From positions 399,249 through 421,842 of the forward strand of contig ML976676.1 in the NCBI GenBank assembly GCA_010015655.1: a DNA stretch of 22,594 nt, given 5' to 3'. Positions within the stretch are counted from its first letter, which is position 1. Each line of letters opens with the position of its first letter. Shown piece by piece: positions 1-9,701 of this stretch. The notes under the pieces were generated by a model that ran no database searches, was not told the origin of the DNA, and saw only the letters and a program-made list of their open reading frames with translations. This stretch comes from Bimuria novae-zelandiae CBS 107.79 (Eukaryota; Ascomycota; Dothideomycetes; Pleosporales; Didymosphaeriaceae). Made by a program: the position numbers and the translations under genes.

Positions 1-700
1 CTGCGAGGCCTTTGAGGTACGCGTCCTTGAGCACCTTGCCGTCATGGGCGCTGCCCTCCCAGCCAGCCAAGACGTACAGGAAGTTCATGTCGAAGTCAAC
101 GACGGCGAGGACGTTTTGAGTCAAGTCACCGTACCGATTTCGATACCCCTTGTGGTCTCGCTGCGGCACATGGATAGGTATATGGGTGCCGTCAATCGCG
201 CCCACGCAGTCCTCGAAGTACGGCCAGCGCTTCTCGTCGTCCCGTATATGATTAGAGATCTCCGCCGACGGGCCTTTGACGACGGTCTTGTACAGGTGCA
301 GCAGCGCGTTAAGCACCTCATGAAAGTTGCGACTTATTGTCTCTATAGAGTGGCCTACTTTGCGACGACAATTACGCCACGACGCGCCGTTCGAACAAAT
401 ATACAGAAATGTGAGTATTTTCTCCTCCATAGAGACCCTGCCGTCGCTGACAAGTTGCTCCTTTGTTAGATATCCCACAAGCTCTTGCCACACCTCCGGC
501 CGCAGTCGAGTCTCCTCAAACAGCTGCACGGGGTCGCCCATACAGTCTCTCAACCACGCCGCCCCTCGCTGGCGATCGTTCAGGCGCGTATTTACGCCTG
601 TTGGACGCGTTTTCGTATCGTATAGCTGGGCTAATGTGGTGGCGACGATGCTCAGGGCACCGACGGCAGCCATGCCAGCAGCTGCTCTACGGGGATCCAT
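1..700 (-). CDS. PIF/Harbinger (DDE_Tnp_4) transposase, C-terminus cut by window edge
   Basis: This frame is open on the minus strand from an ATG at 700-698 to the left edge: 233 codons with no stop. It would encode the transposase that cuts and pastes a PIF/Harbinger DNA transposon. An N-terminal helical, helix-turn-helix-like part (about residues 60-135, with VSMEEKILTFLY and GASWRN) is followed by the catalytic domain. The first acidic motif is GAIDGTHIPI (Asp170, codon 193-191) and the second is GWEGSAHDGKVL (Asp220, codon 43-41). The roughly 50-residue spacing between them is usual for the family. The third acidic residue and the stop lie outside the window. Family members are usually about 350-450 residues, so about half to two-thirds is visible. 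There is no RIP-type stop, unlike every other element here. The start is inferred from the first ATG of the open frame; I did not see an intron. Confidence 0.9.
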   Translation of the reverse strand, partial: MDPRRAAAGMAAVGALSIVATTLAQLYDTKTRPTGVNTRLNDRQRGAAWLRDCMGDPVQLFEETRLRPEVWQELVGYLTKEQLVSDGRVSMEEKILTFLYICSNGASWRNCRRKVGHSIETISRNFHEVLNALLHLYKTVVKGPSAEISNHIRDDEKRWPYFEDCVGAIDGTHIPIHVPQRDHKGYRNRYGDLTQNVLAVVDFDMNFLYVLAGWEGSAHDGKVLKDAYLKGLA

Positions 701-981
701 ATGCAACAAGAACACGGCACGTGACAAAACGACGACCTCTCCGATAGCAAAAAGGCCTCTAGGTGCAGAGTTTGGCAATCGGAGACGCAGAGGGTCTCAT
801 CTGGTCCGTGACAGGACTAAACAGGGGTCTGATTTTAGTGCCGCTCGTTAACAAAACGGACCTCCGTCAGTTACCTTATCGGACGAAAAGTACCGAACAA
901 GTCACCGATTATCCCCCGTTTCATTACCGGCGCCCTAAACGGAGCCCCTATCGGAGGAACCAGGCAGGCCCTGAGAGTGTT
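701..981. other. Right flank of the Harbinger element and lost PKS 5' end
   Basis: No gene is supported here. The stretch lies between the transposase start and the first recognisable polyketide synthase codons. It should contain the right terminus of the Harbinger element. The segment 925-955, read on the minus strand, has a GGGGCTCCGTTTAGGG motif of the kind seen at Harbinger termini, but the matching left inverted repeat is outside the window and cannot be compared. Roughly the first 100 residues of the KS domain, expected just upstream of 982, are absent. The insertion or an accompanying deletion may have removed them. Confidence 0.35.
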
Positions 982-1272
982 GATCTGGGAAGCTCGGATA
1001 CCTCGGCATTTTCCATGCCTCGCACGGAACTCGGAACGTCCGGACCCCCAGCAACGACTGCTGCTGGAGGTTGCACACGAGTGCATTGAGGATTCTGGTG
1101 AGGTAAACTGGAAAGGAGGCAATGTTGGCGTCTATGTTGGGTCCTTTGGTCAGGACTGGTATGATTTAATGAACCGAGAAACCCTGAAGTCCAGCGCCTA
1201 CCAGATCATGGGCTTTCACGACTTCATGGTCTCGAAACGCATCTCCCATGAGCTGGACTTGCGTGGTCCTTG

Positions 1273-1334
1273 GTACTGCACCCTTCCGCTTCACGGGTTC
1301 TCCTTGCGCTCCTCGCTGACTTCTGCATTGATAG
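1273..1334 (+). other. Intron in the PKS ketosynthase coding region
   Basis: This is a 62-nt GT-AG intron starting GTACTG and ending TTGATAG, with a CTGAC branch-like site about 16 nt before the 3' end. Removing it joins DLRGPC to LTIRTGCSSS, which is the continuous KS active-site block. Without removal the frame hits a stop. The intron therefore looks intact although the gene is dead. Confidence 0.8.
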
Positions 1335-1848
1335 CTTGACTATACGCACTGGGTGTTCTTCCTCGATGATTGCCTTGAATGAGGCTTGCATGGCTATCGC
1401 CAAAGGGGATTGTAAAGCGGCCATTGTGGGCGGCACTAGCCTTTTATTGTCCCCGAGCACTCTTGCGAGTCTCTCGGAGCAAGGTATCCTCAGCCCAGAC
1501 GGATCATCCAACACATTCTCCTCGAATGCCAACGGCTATGCACGAGGCGAAGCTATCGTAGCCATTTATGTGAAAAGTTTAGATAGTGCGGTCCGCGACG
1601 GCAATCCAATCCGAGCTATCGTGTCGGGAACAGCCACCAATTTTAACGGGAAGACTCCGACCATGTCCATGCCGAGTGCGTTGGCCCAAGAAGCAGTGAT
1701 CAGGCAGGCGTACAATATCGCGGGTATCTCAGAGATCGAGAGGACTGGGATGTTCGAGTGTCATGGAACCGGTACTGCTGCTGGGGATCCTATCGAGGCC
1801 GACGCCATTGCTGCAGTTTTTGGAGATCACGGCATACATATCTCCTCA

Positions 1849-1860
1849 ATCAAACCGAAC
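1849..1860 (+). repeat. Left target-site duplication of the LINE (12 bp)
   Basis: ATCAAACCGAAC here is repeated exactly at 11024-11035. In both places it is read as Ile-Lys-Pro-Asn in the KS frame. One copy would be the original KS codons and the other the duplication made on LINE insertion. Confidence 0.85.
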
Positions 1861-1952
1861 GAATCAGAGAATCAAAGTTTCGCCGCATTGTGGACCTCCG
1901 CGTTTCAACATACTCCAACGATAAGAAGGGGAAAATTTTTTTTCGACCGTAG

Positions 1953-3260
1953 ATGGAATTGGCGGTGAACAACGCGTCTCAGACGGGTAAGTCGGACCGA
2001 GCTCGGACTAAAACACCCAAAGCAGCCAAGCTAGGGGGTGGTAACACATAAGGCGAAAACAATAAAAATAATATAGAGGATATTGTAGAAATTAAAATAG
2101 ATATACTTAGAGCACCTTAAGTAAAGTGAACACGATTAATACTAGGTATAGCTATTAGAAAGGGAAATGCTACGAACAAGGACAAGAACGCGACTATAAA
2201 GAAGATAATAGTATCTATATTAGATATACTAGAGGGATAAAATAATAATAATAAAGAACTTAAAGCGGTAGTAGAAGATTTAATAATAGAGCTAGTACAC
2301 GTAAAAGCTTAGTTAGTAGAAACTAAGTTATATCTAATAGAAGTAATAGAGAACCTCTTAGCCCTTAATACGGTAAGGTTAGATACGTATATAAATAGTT
2401 CTTTACCTTAAACCTACGCTTTAGCCCTAGCACAATTAATCGACCCGTCTTTATCTACTAGTAGGCCGGTAGGAAATATGAGCGAAAACCTATTAAGAAA
2501 GACTAGTCCCCCTAGAATAACTATCAACATCTAGCGAGCTAAGGATCTAGATAGCGCAGCCTTAGAATATATATTAGAGATTAAAACGAAAATTAGGGTA
2601 AGAGTATAAGTATACGATAACCTTAAATATATTTTTCGGTAAGTATATATAGATCTATGATTATTATATTAGGGTACTTACGTCTACGGAAGTAGAAGCT
2701 ACACTCCTCTAAGCTAATAATAGATAGGCTACTTAGGTATTTAAAGGCACGAGGACTAGAGGAGAAAAATAATATCTAGTTAAAATAGATAACGAAGTTA
2801 AAGTAGTGATATTTAAGGAAATAGGTATAGTGTTAATAATAACTTTACGGGTATATTCTATACGGAGAATAGTATTATAGAGATTAAGAAGGCTTTCTAG
2901 TTATTAAAAGGAAATAAGTAGATAGGATCTATAGTAGCCTTCCTAGCTAGCGTAGAGAAGGCTCATTAGCTTATAGACAATCGACTAGTAAAGACAGGAG
3001 GGCAAATTACGTTTATAGGAATTTTTCAACGGCTACCTAGACCTATAAGGTATTATAACTATAACTAATACAGCCACTTCTAATCGAGATACGTAAACGA
3101 AACCAACTATAGTAGGTGTTTAAGTAAACACCGTATAGACACGTGTATAGAGATAGATAGAAAGTATCTAGCCTATAGTAATGCTCACGCAGTTATAGAT
3201 CTAGGGCATCTAAAGTATAGGAAAGAAAAAGTAAACCCTATATAAGCGTTTAGGGTCACC
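1953..3260 (+). pseudogene. LINE ORF1 (gag-like nucleic-acid-binding protein), RIP-inactivated
   Basis: The frame opens at an ATG at 1953 and reads about 32 codons to a TAA, then continues in the same frame through many TAA/TAG stops. The middle part is helical and rich in Lys, Glu and Leu (around 2240-2360), suggesting a coiled-coil region as in Tad ORF1 proteins. Near the end, 3051-3092 reads as a zinc knuckle of the C-x2-C-x4-H-x4-C type in which all three Cys positions are now Tyr (TAT, TAT, TAC at 3051, 3060 and 3090), while the His at 3075-3077 remains. A second Cys/His-rich block follows to about 3230. ORF1 proteins coat the LINE RNA. The exact end is uncertain because of stops and possible frameshifts between 2640 and 3000. 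Confidence 0.7.
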
Positions 3261-5441
3261 GAGATATAAAACTATATCCTAATATCTAATATCTAAGATA
3301 ACTATAATATTTTAAGTAAACATAAGGAGAAGAAGAGAAGTATAACTTAGTATACTTAACGACAGCTCTCTATAAGAGACTAAATTAATTATAATTATAG
3401 AACCTTATATTATTAATATAGGGGATAGTAAGGCTTAGTTAGCTATTTGTTTAGATTCCTTATCTATATTAACTGGAAGACGTGGGTCGAGTAAGTTAGC
3501 ATCCTATCCACAAATATTATTACAGGGATCTTAAAATAGATATATAAACTATCCTATAAGTATTAGTCTATATCTTCTATAATATATTAGTAACAAGAGA
3601 AAATAATACTATTACCTTAACTAAGCAACTTTAACTAATCTCTATAGCTTAGGAAGAAGCTAGAATAAAATAGGGTAGAGACGTTTAATTATTTATAGGA
3701 GGTAACTTTAATCGCTATAATTAATTATAGGGAGGTGATACTGTCTATAACTTGCCTAGATAAGGAGAATAAACGCCTATTCTAGAATAGATGTATAAAC
3801 TTAGTATAAATATTATAATACTAAGGGGTATAAAGATATTTAAATATAGACGTAATAAGATAACTATTAATTTAGCTATTATATTAGACAATTTAAGCTA
3901 GAAGATAATCTGCTATAAAACTTATAACGTTAAATATAGCTTAGATTACTAGGCCATAGTCTCTATATTCTATAAGTAGAAAAAATAACACCCTAGATAT
4001 AGCGGTAGTTAAACTATTGAAAGATAAAGTAGGATACGGTTTACTAGGAACTGGAGACGTACGTAGAATATACACTGGTAATTAAGATAGTAACGGAAGT
4101 AGAGACGGAAACTAGTCTAATTATCAACCGGCTATAGGAAACTATAAGAAAGTATACCCTAAAGGCCAGACCTTCTCTATATATAAAAGCGTAGTAGGAC
4201 GACGAACTTTTAATACTATAATATAAATATACTATACTCCGTAATAGATCTATAAGCATAAACTAGAACGGAGATAATTAACCTTAACTAGATATCTAAG
4301 CGACGATAGCTAAACGGAGATTCTATATAGTAATCTAGGCTAAGAAGAATATCTACTAAGTAACGTTTCTTAAAGACACTAATAATATCTAGAAGGTAGC
4401 TAGTTACCTAAAACCTATAGGGTTAGGTTTTAAAAATATTCTACTCCTCCTTCACGACGGAAGAGAAGTTAAGAATAATAGAGAAAAGGCTATATTACTA
4501 CTAGATACCTTCTTCCCGCCTACCCTACTAGCGAGTCTAGATATAGGAGTACGCTAACACCTAATAGTTAGTATTTATAAAAACTTAGAACTAACACTTA
4601 AAGAAGTGGAATATACAATCTAGTAAACTAAACTATAGAAGGTACTAGGGGCAGATAAACCACCTAATATAGTATAGAAAGAGGTCTAGCTAGTGCTATT
4701 AAAGTAGATCCTTATAATTTTTATCGCGTTAATTAGGCTAGAAATAGTACTAACGCTATTTAAGATAGTATATATACTACTATTATAAAAATCTAGTAAA
4801 CTAGACTATACTATACTAAAGGCGTACTGGCCTATCTTATTATTATATATACTAGGAAAGATTCTAGAACTAACTATTACCACTTACCTATCTTACTAGG
4901 CGGAAACGCGAGGACTTCTCCTATCTAATTAATTTAGGGCGAGACTAGTATATTCTAGTAAATAGGCTCTAGTACTGCTTATAGAAAAGATTAAAGAGGT
5001 ATAGCATAATAAGAAGATTTTATTCTTAGTTAGCTTTAATATTAAAGGAGTATATAATAGAGTATTTTATAAGATTATAACTAATATTCTTGTAAATAAG
5101 GAAATTAGCTATAATATTGTATAGTAGGTAGACTCGTTCTAATCTACTAGGAAGGAGATAGTTGTAGTAAATAGATTTAAGACAGAAACGCTAGATATTA
5201 CCTTTCCTAACCTTCTATAGGGCTCTCTACTCTTACTAATCCTCTATATATTTTTTAATACTAAACTAGTAGAAGAAGTAGTTAATAAGATAAAGGGTGT
5301 ACTAGGTTTTATTAATAATTATATAAGGCAGATAGTAGGAGATAGTATAGAAGAAAATATAGACGCACTATAACGCGTAGTAGTACCTAATACTCTTTAG
5401 TAGGTAGCGAGACACGACGCTATATTTAAAGGAGATAAAAC

Positions 5442-5443
5442 TA
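5442..5443 (+). repeat. TA target-site duplication, left of Fot1 copy 1
   Basis: This TA pairs with the TA at 7577-7578. Keeping only one TA joins the LINE codons as Asp-Lys-Thr-Thr-Leu-Ile-His-Phe, in frame. Confidence 0.8.
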
Positions 5444-7576
5444 TCGTCTGTGTGTGGTCAATGCGCATCGAGGCTCAATGCGCACCTCAACATGATTGCT
5501 TAGCCAATAACATGAGGCTATAGAAAGCTCAATATAGGCTACTATCACGAGATTTTCTAAAGTTATTGTCTGCTAAGACTGTAGATTAATTCCAGCTATT
5601 TAAACTATAGATATTTACTTAGTGTTCTAATGATTTAGCCTCTACGCGACTATAAGGCGGATATAACTAATAAGGCCTTACCGACGCCTATAGCCTCACA
5701 CTAAGGTTATTTCTTTTTACTAGATCTAGTAGAAGGCTTTAAAGCTTTCTTATTATCCTTTTTAGATAATTTAATATAATTCTAGAGTTACTTTTATACT
5801 CTATAAGTTTACTAAGCTAGTGCTCACTTAGCTACCTAATCGGCCTTCTCCTTTACGCGCGCCTCTCTAGTAATTACTCTAGTAATACGCCTCTCTTATA
5901 ATAATTAAGCCTTAAGCTATTAGCTAGCCCTGTAGGTATCTACTTACTTAGCTTTTTAAAGTTATAATTACTCTTCCTTAGTATCTTTTTACTATAGAAG
6001 ATCACGTGCCCTCTATACACTAATGGACGACTAGAATATAGCTCCTCTATAATACTTATTAGGCTTATTAATAGGTAGAAGCCTACCTCGCTTTTTACGC
6101 CTCTTCTAGTTTACTAAAGCTTCTCTTAGGCCCCCGTTTTTATATTATAGAAGCTACTTCTATATAGAGATTAAATATATCGTTTAACTAAGCTTACACG
6201 ATTTATTAGTAGCTAGATCTTTAATAGTACAGTATAGTAGTCACTTAATTTTACGCTAATCTAATATGCTAAATACTATAGTTAAGCTTTCTTATAACTC
6301 CTACTCTAGCTAGCTACCTATAGTAAATCTCTTAAAGATAGCTTTAGGGTTAAGTAGTAAAATGCCTATAGCTTTAAAAGCTCTAAGTACTAGATATTAA
6401 CTAATAGAGCGAGTTTATACCTTCTAGAATAGGCTAAATAAATCTCTCTTAGTAATAGAGGCTAGGCCCTAGCTTCTATAAAGGAAGGCTAATAGCTTAT
6501 CTAAGTAGGTAGCTAAGAGAGATTTAAATACGTAGACGTTAAGTAGCTATAAGGTATATATGAAATAAAAAGGAAATATAGCTAGGAGGATTTTATTCTA
6601 GTTATAGTAGTTAATAAAATCTATAGTTACGTAGGATCTATAGCTACCTAGGATAAGTAATTAATACGCTTATTAAGCTTTCTAAGCTTTCTCCCTAGTA
6701 TAGTAATTAAATACCTACTAAAGCTACGTAAGGACTAGGTTATTATTTATCTAATCTAATTCTAATAAGGTGATAAAGGCTATATACTTTTCTAGATTAA
6801 GTTTTTTAACCTAGCTTAACTATAGGTTAATTAAGTTAGCCTAATATATAAGAGCTAGATTAATAGAAGATCCGTTAGGATATATATAGGCTATAAGCAA
6901 GATCTACTTACGGCTACTATCCTAAATAGCTTACCTAGTCTATTTTATCTCGTATATAGGCCTACTAAAGATCCGCTTTAAGCGGGAGGTAATACTAAGT
7001 AGGAAGCCTTTCTCGTCTATATTATACGTAAACTAAGACTAAACTTAATATTACATAATCTTCTCCTATAGAAGACTAAAATAGAGTCTATATTTTACCT
7101 TTAAATCAGCCTAATAACGGTTACTATCGATTCTAGTTATCTATCTTAATATAAGGTAGTTATTATTCCACTTAATAAACTAATTAATCCTAGTATATAC
7201 TAATACATAATTTAGCTATAGAGGCTATAAAACTTTAGATTATCTATCTTATAGGAGGTAGGCCTTATTTAGTAAGCCATTTTATATATTATATAAGCTC
7301 CTACTCTTGCTATAGGTTAAGCTTCCGTCTATTAAGCGCCTTAACCTTGCGCGGCTTCGTGATTGCCTAGTGTCTGCGCGTTAACGTTGACCGTATAATA
7401 CTATACTTTTGACAATTTCCGTATATATAAATTTCTCTCTAGGTCTCAGTAATTCGATAGCTTCAATCGCAGCGTTAATAGGCCCCATATTGGTTAACTT
7501 GCTTGGTGTTAAAGTCTAGGTCGATTTCTATTAGGCGTGCATTGAGCCTCGATGTGCATTAACCCCGCACAGACGG
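5444..7576 (-). mobile_element. Fot1/pogo-type DNA transposon, copy 1 (complete ends, RIP-damaged)
   Basis: The element is 2133 bp between TA duplications, with its transposase on the minus strand. Terminal inverted repeats of about 45 bp occupy about 5444-5490 and 7530-7576. Both arms contain GTCTGTG at the tip and the exact block ATCGAGGCTCAATGC inside; most differences are C/T or G/A transitions. TA target duplication and a DDE_1-type transposase with an MDEKGF-like motif place it in the Fot1 branch of the pogo group. It sits inside the LINE reverse transcriptase ORF, so it arrived after the LINE. Confidence 0.88.
5701..7280 (-). pseudogene. Fot1/pogo transposase (DDE_1), RIP-inactivated
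   Basis: The protein would bind the inverted repeats and cut the element out. Read on the minus strand, the first catalytic block is NIDEKGFLLS, near 7025-6995, matching the family's NMDEKGFLLG. The second block appears as LLILGSYRSYVT near 6650-6600, where LLILDGHGSHVT is expected: several changes fit RIP (Gly to Ser, His to Tyr, Gly to Arg), while the Asp to Gly change does not. ILPLNPKAIF near 6360 matches the usual end of the DDE domain, and the C-terminal tail is rich in Arg, Lys, Ala and Glu (about 5950-5710). Stops at Gln and Trp positions are frequent. The ATG at 7280-7278 is a candidate start only; the N-terminus is poorly preserved. The probable original stop is at 5703-5701; an earlier TAA at 5709-5707 aligns with a Gln codon in copy 2. 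Confidence 0.8.
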
Positions 7577-8551
7577 TACGCTAATACACTTCGTATATGC
7601 TCGTACTAAGGGGAATATTAGGTAACCTATATAGGCTCTATACGTAGGACCTAGCGATAGTCCCCCCTTTAGAGTTAGCTAAGATACTAGGGGTAGTCTT
7701 TAATAGCGCCCTAAGCTTTAAGGAACACGTTACTAAAGCAGTAAAATAGGGGTAGTAAGGTATATAAATACTATCCCGACTATAAGGTATTTACTTAGCG
7801 ACTGCCTAGTAGCTTTTAGTACTATAGTTACCGCTAGTATCGACTACGTAGCGGTAATATAGTTCTCCTAATACCTAGATAAGGAGATACTAGCTTAGAT
7901 ATAGTATCTACTTAGACTAATATAACGTCTAGGTGCTAAGGCGCTTATAAATTATTTCTACTCTATCTTAGAGACAGCGATATATATAGAGGCGTACCTA
8001 CCTTCTACCTTATACTAACTTAAGAGGAGAATCGCGAAATTCTAGATAGAGGCCTACACTCTACAAAAGTCTAGTCTACTATAGAAACTATTAAAAATGG
8101 CGATCTAGGCTAGGCGTAAGATATAGTATTAGTCTCTAACTATATATATAGTAATATTATTTAGACTCTCCTTTATAGATATAGAAACGATTAATAGATT
8201 CGCTATACTACTATAGGGATAGCCTAATATGTAAAGAATACGCCTCTATATAAATAAAGAAAAAGTAAAAAGTAGATATATTAATATATAGGGCTAGGAA
8301 GTACAAATATTTATAGACGGGTCTATAAAATATAATAAGGTAGGATATAATATAGTAATCTAGGCGGATATGAAAGCGGCCTCCTAAGAAAGATATATAA
8401 TAGGGACTACTACAGTCACTCCGCAGTAGTCTGGTGCGCCAAGGTGATCGGCGTCAGTTTCGCGAAGCGACTCCCCCACCAAAACAACCTATAGAGTATC
8501 GAAAAGTAGGCCAAATTTAATAATTCTTAGTAGTAACTAGTAAATTAATGC

Positions 8552-9649
8552 TTAATACTTTATTTAGTAACTATTTGCGTGCATGCAGGCAGCAATTCTA
8601 TTTAGTATACTTAATATAAGATAACGTATAAGGCGCGTTAGGATCCTCTACTAGTAGTCCTTTAAAGTAGTATAAAACCTCTCCTATTTATCCTTACTAG
8701 TTCTAAATTTAGTTATATAGGGATAGCGATTCCTTATCTTACGTTTAAGCTGCCACTAGAGGTGCTTAATAGGGTTAAGGTTAAGAGAATAAAGTAGGAA
8801 ATTAATAGTCTAGATCCTATAATTAACTAAGAAGTCGCGCGTATAAATTGCTGTATAAATCCGAGCGTTATCGTGCATGAATCGCTTGCCTGGCAGGTAT
8901 AAGTTTAGGAGACTTTCTTCTAGTGTTTTAGTGTAGCTTTAAGCGGTGTATCTATTGCGCGGCGCTGTAGGGTCTCTCTGCATGATAATAAGTGGTGATC
9001 GCCGGGTACGCCCTCGAGAATCGATCCATATTGAAGCCCACACCATCTATTGAGGTGGCCGACTAGTAGATTGTTCGGAGATCATACGGCGCTCCCACTT
9101 CTTATAGGGATACCTAAACACCCACTCGGCGTCGGCGCCGCGACCCTTTTAAACAGAGTACTTATCTAAGAACTAGAGAGGCGTTAAGCGCTAGTTAAAG
9201 TTTCTATACTCGCAGTAGAACTTAAGCTATAATTAAGTAGCAGCTTTATTAATTTTAGGCCTCTGCTTAGCTCTAAAGTTAGTAAGGCCTTGTTCCTTAA
9301 GTACTCTATATAGTGTATTATTAGAGACGTCCTTCCTAGGGTGCGCCTCCTCAGCGAGCTCTTAATAGGTAATCTTTAGCTTTTTTTATACTTATCGTAG
9401 TAGCGTTTGTTTCTCTTAATAAGTAAGCTTAGGAGGCTGCCTACTATAAGGGCAAGAGGTGTTGTTGCCTATCTTGTCGTACCTCTTAATAGTGTCGCGT
9501 ATGTACTTTACTGTATAGCGAAACTCGCGCGCTAGCTCTGCTAGCGTCGCACTAGCCTCCGCCTTAGAGATAATACCTTCCCGTGCCTGCGCTGTTAATT
9601 TACCACCTGCGACGCGATTTGCGCTTATTTCTAAGCTAAAAGCTCTTAT
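8552..9649 (-). pseudogene. Tc1/mariner transposase, RIP-inactivated but frame-complete
   Basis: Between 9649 and a TAA at 8554-8552 lie exactly 366 codons in one frame, close to the usual 340-370 residues, with no net frameshift. The first codon is ATA where ATG would fit, a TpG to TpA change. The N-terminal DNA-binding part includes NRVAGGKLTAQAREG and ATLAELAREFRYTVKYIRD. In the catalytic domain the first acidic motif reads FLDKYSV (an adjacent Glu appears changed to Lys), the segment MVWASIW follows, the second Asp is kept in MHDNARIYT (about 8878-8855), and the third motif reads LNLNPIKHLW where SPDLNPIEHLW is typical, so the catalytic acidic residue is lost. Several internal TAG/TAA replace Gln or Trp. 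It is not functional. Confidence 0.87.
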
Positions 9650-9690
9650 TTCGGTGGAGATAGAGAGGGTGGAAGTGGTTGAGGTGTTTG

Positions 9691-9701
9691 GCGCGCGCGC
9701 G
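9691..9701. repeat. Alternating GC run next to the mariner right end
   Basis: GCGCGCGCGCG lies between the transposase start and the right inverted repeat. It shows that CpG was not depleted here although CpA was converted nearby. Alternating GC tracts can adopt left-handed DNA, but no role can be claimed. Confidence 0.5.

Larger units (their letters stand above)
982..1860 (+). pseudogene. Polyketide synthase relic, part 1: N-terminal two-thirds of the KS domain
   Basis: Polyketide synthases condense malonyl units into polyketide backbones; the KS domain performs the condensation. Recognisable KS blocks in order are: SAFSMPRTELGT (about 1006-1041), DPQQRLLLEV in the next frame (about 1045-1074), HELDLRGP, then TIRTGCSSSM with the nucleophilic Cys at 1354-1356, LSEQGILSPDG, NGYARGEA, and ECHGTGT with the first catalytic His at 1762-1764. 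It stops at ISSIKPN, where the LINE begins, and resumes at 11024. The two parts join in frame. Defects are a missing N-terminus, a frameshift at about 1040-1052 and the LINE insertion. The intron at 1273-1334 still splices in frame. The motifs resemble fungal highly reducing PKSs; this subclass call is an inference from KS sequence only. Decay is by indels, with no RIP-type stops visible. Confidence 0.88.

Noticed and set aside
44..469. A 141-codon plus-strand ORF and neighbours to 851
   Set aside because: They overlap the minus-strand transposase frame, which shows clear family motifs; the plus-strand frames have none.
4044..4259. Minus-strand ORF of 71 codons in the LINE
   Set aside because: It is antisense to the ORF2 pseudogene in AT-rich RIP'd sequence, with low-complexity Ser/Tyr/Ile composition.
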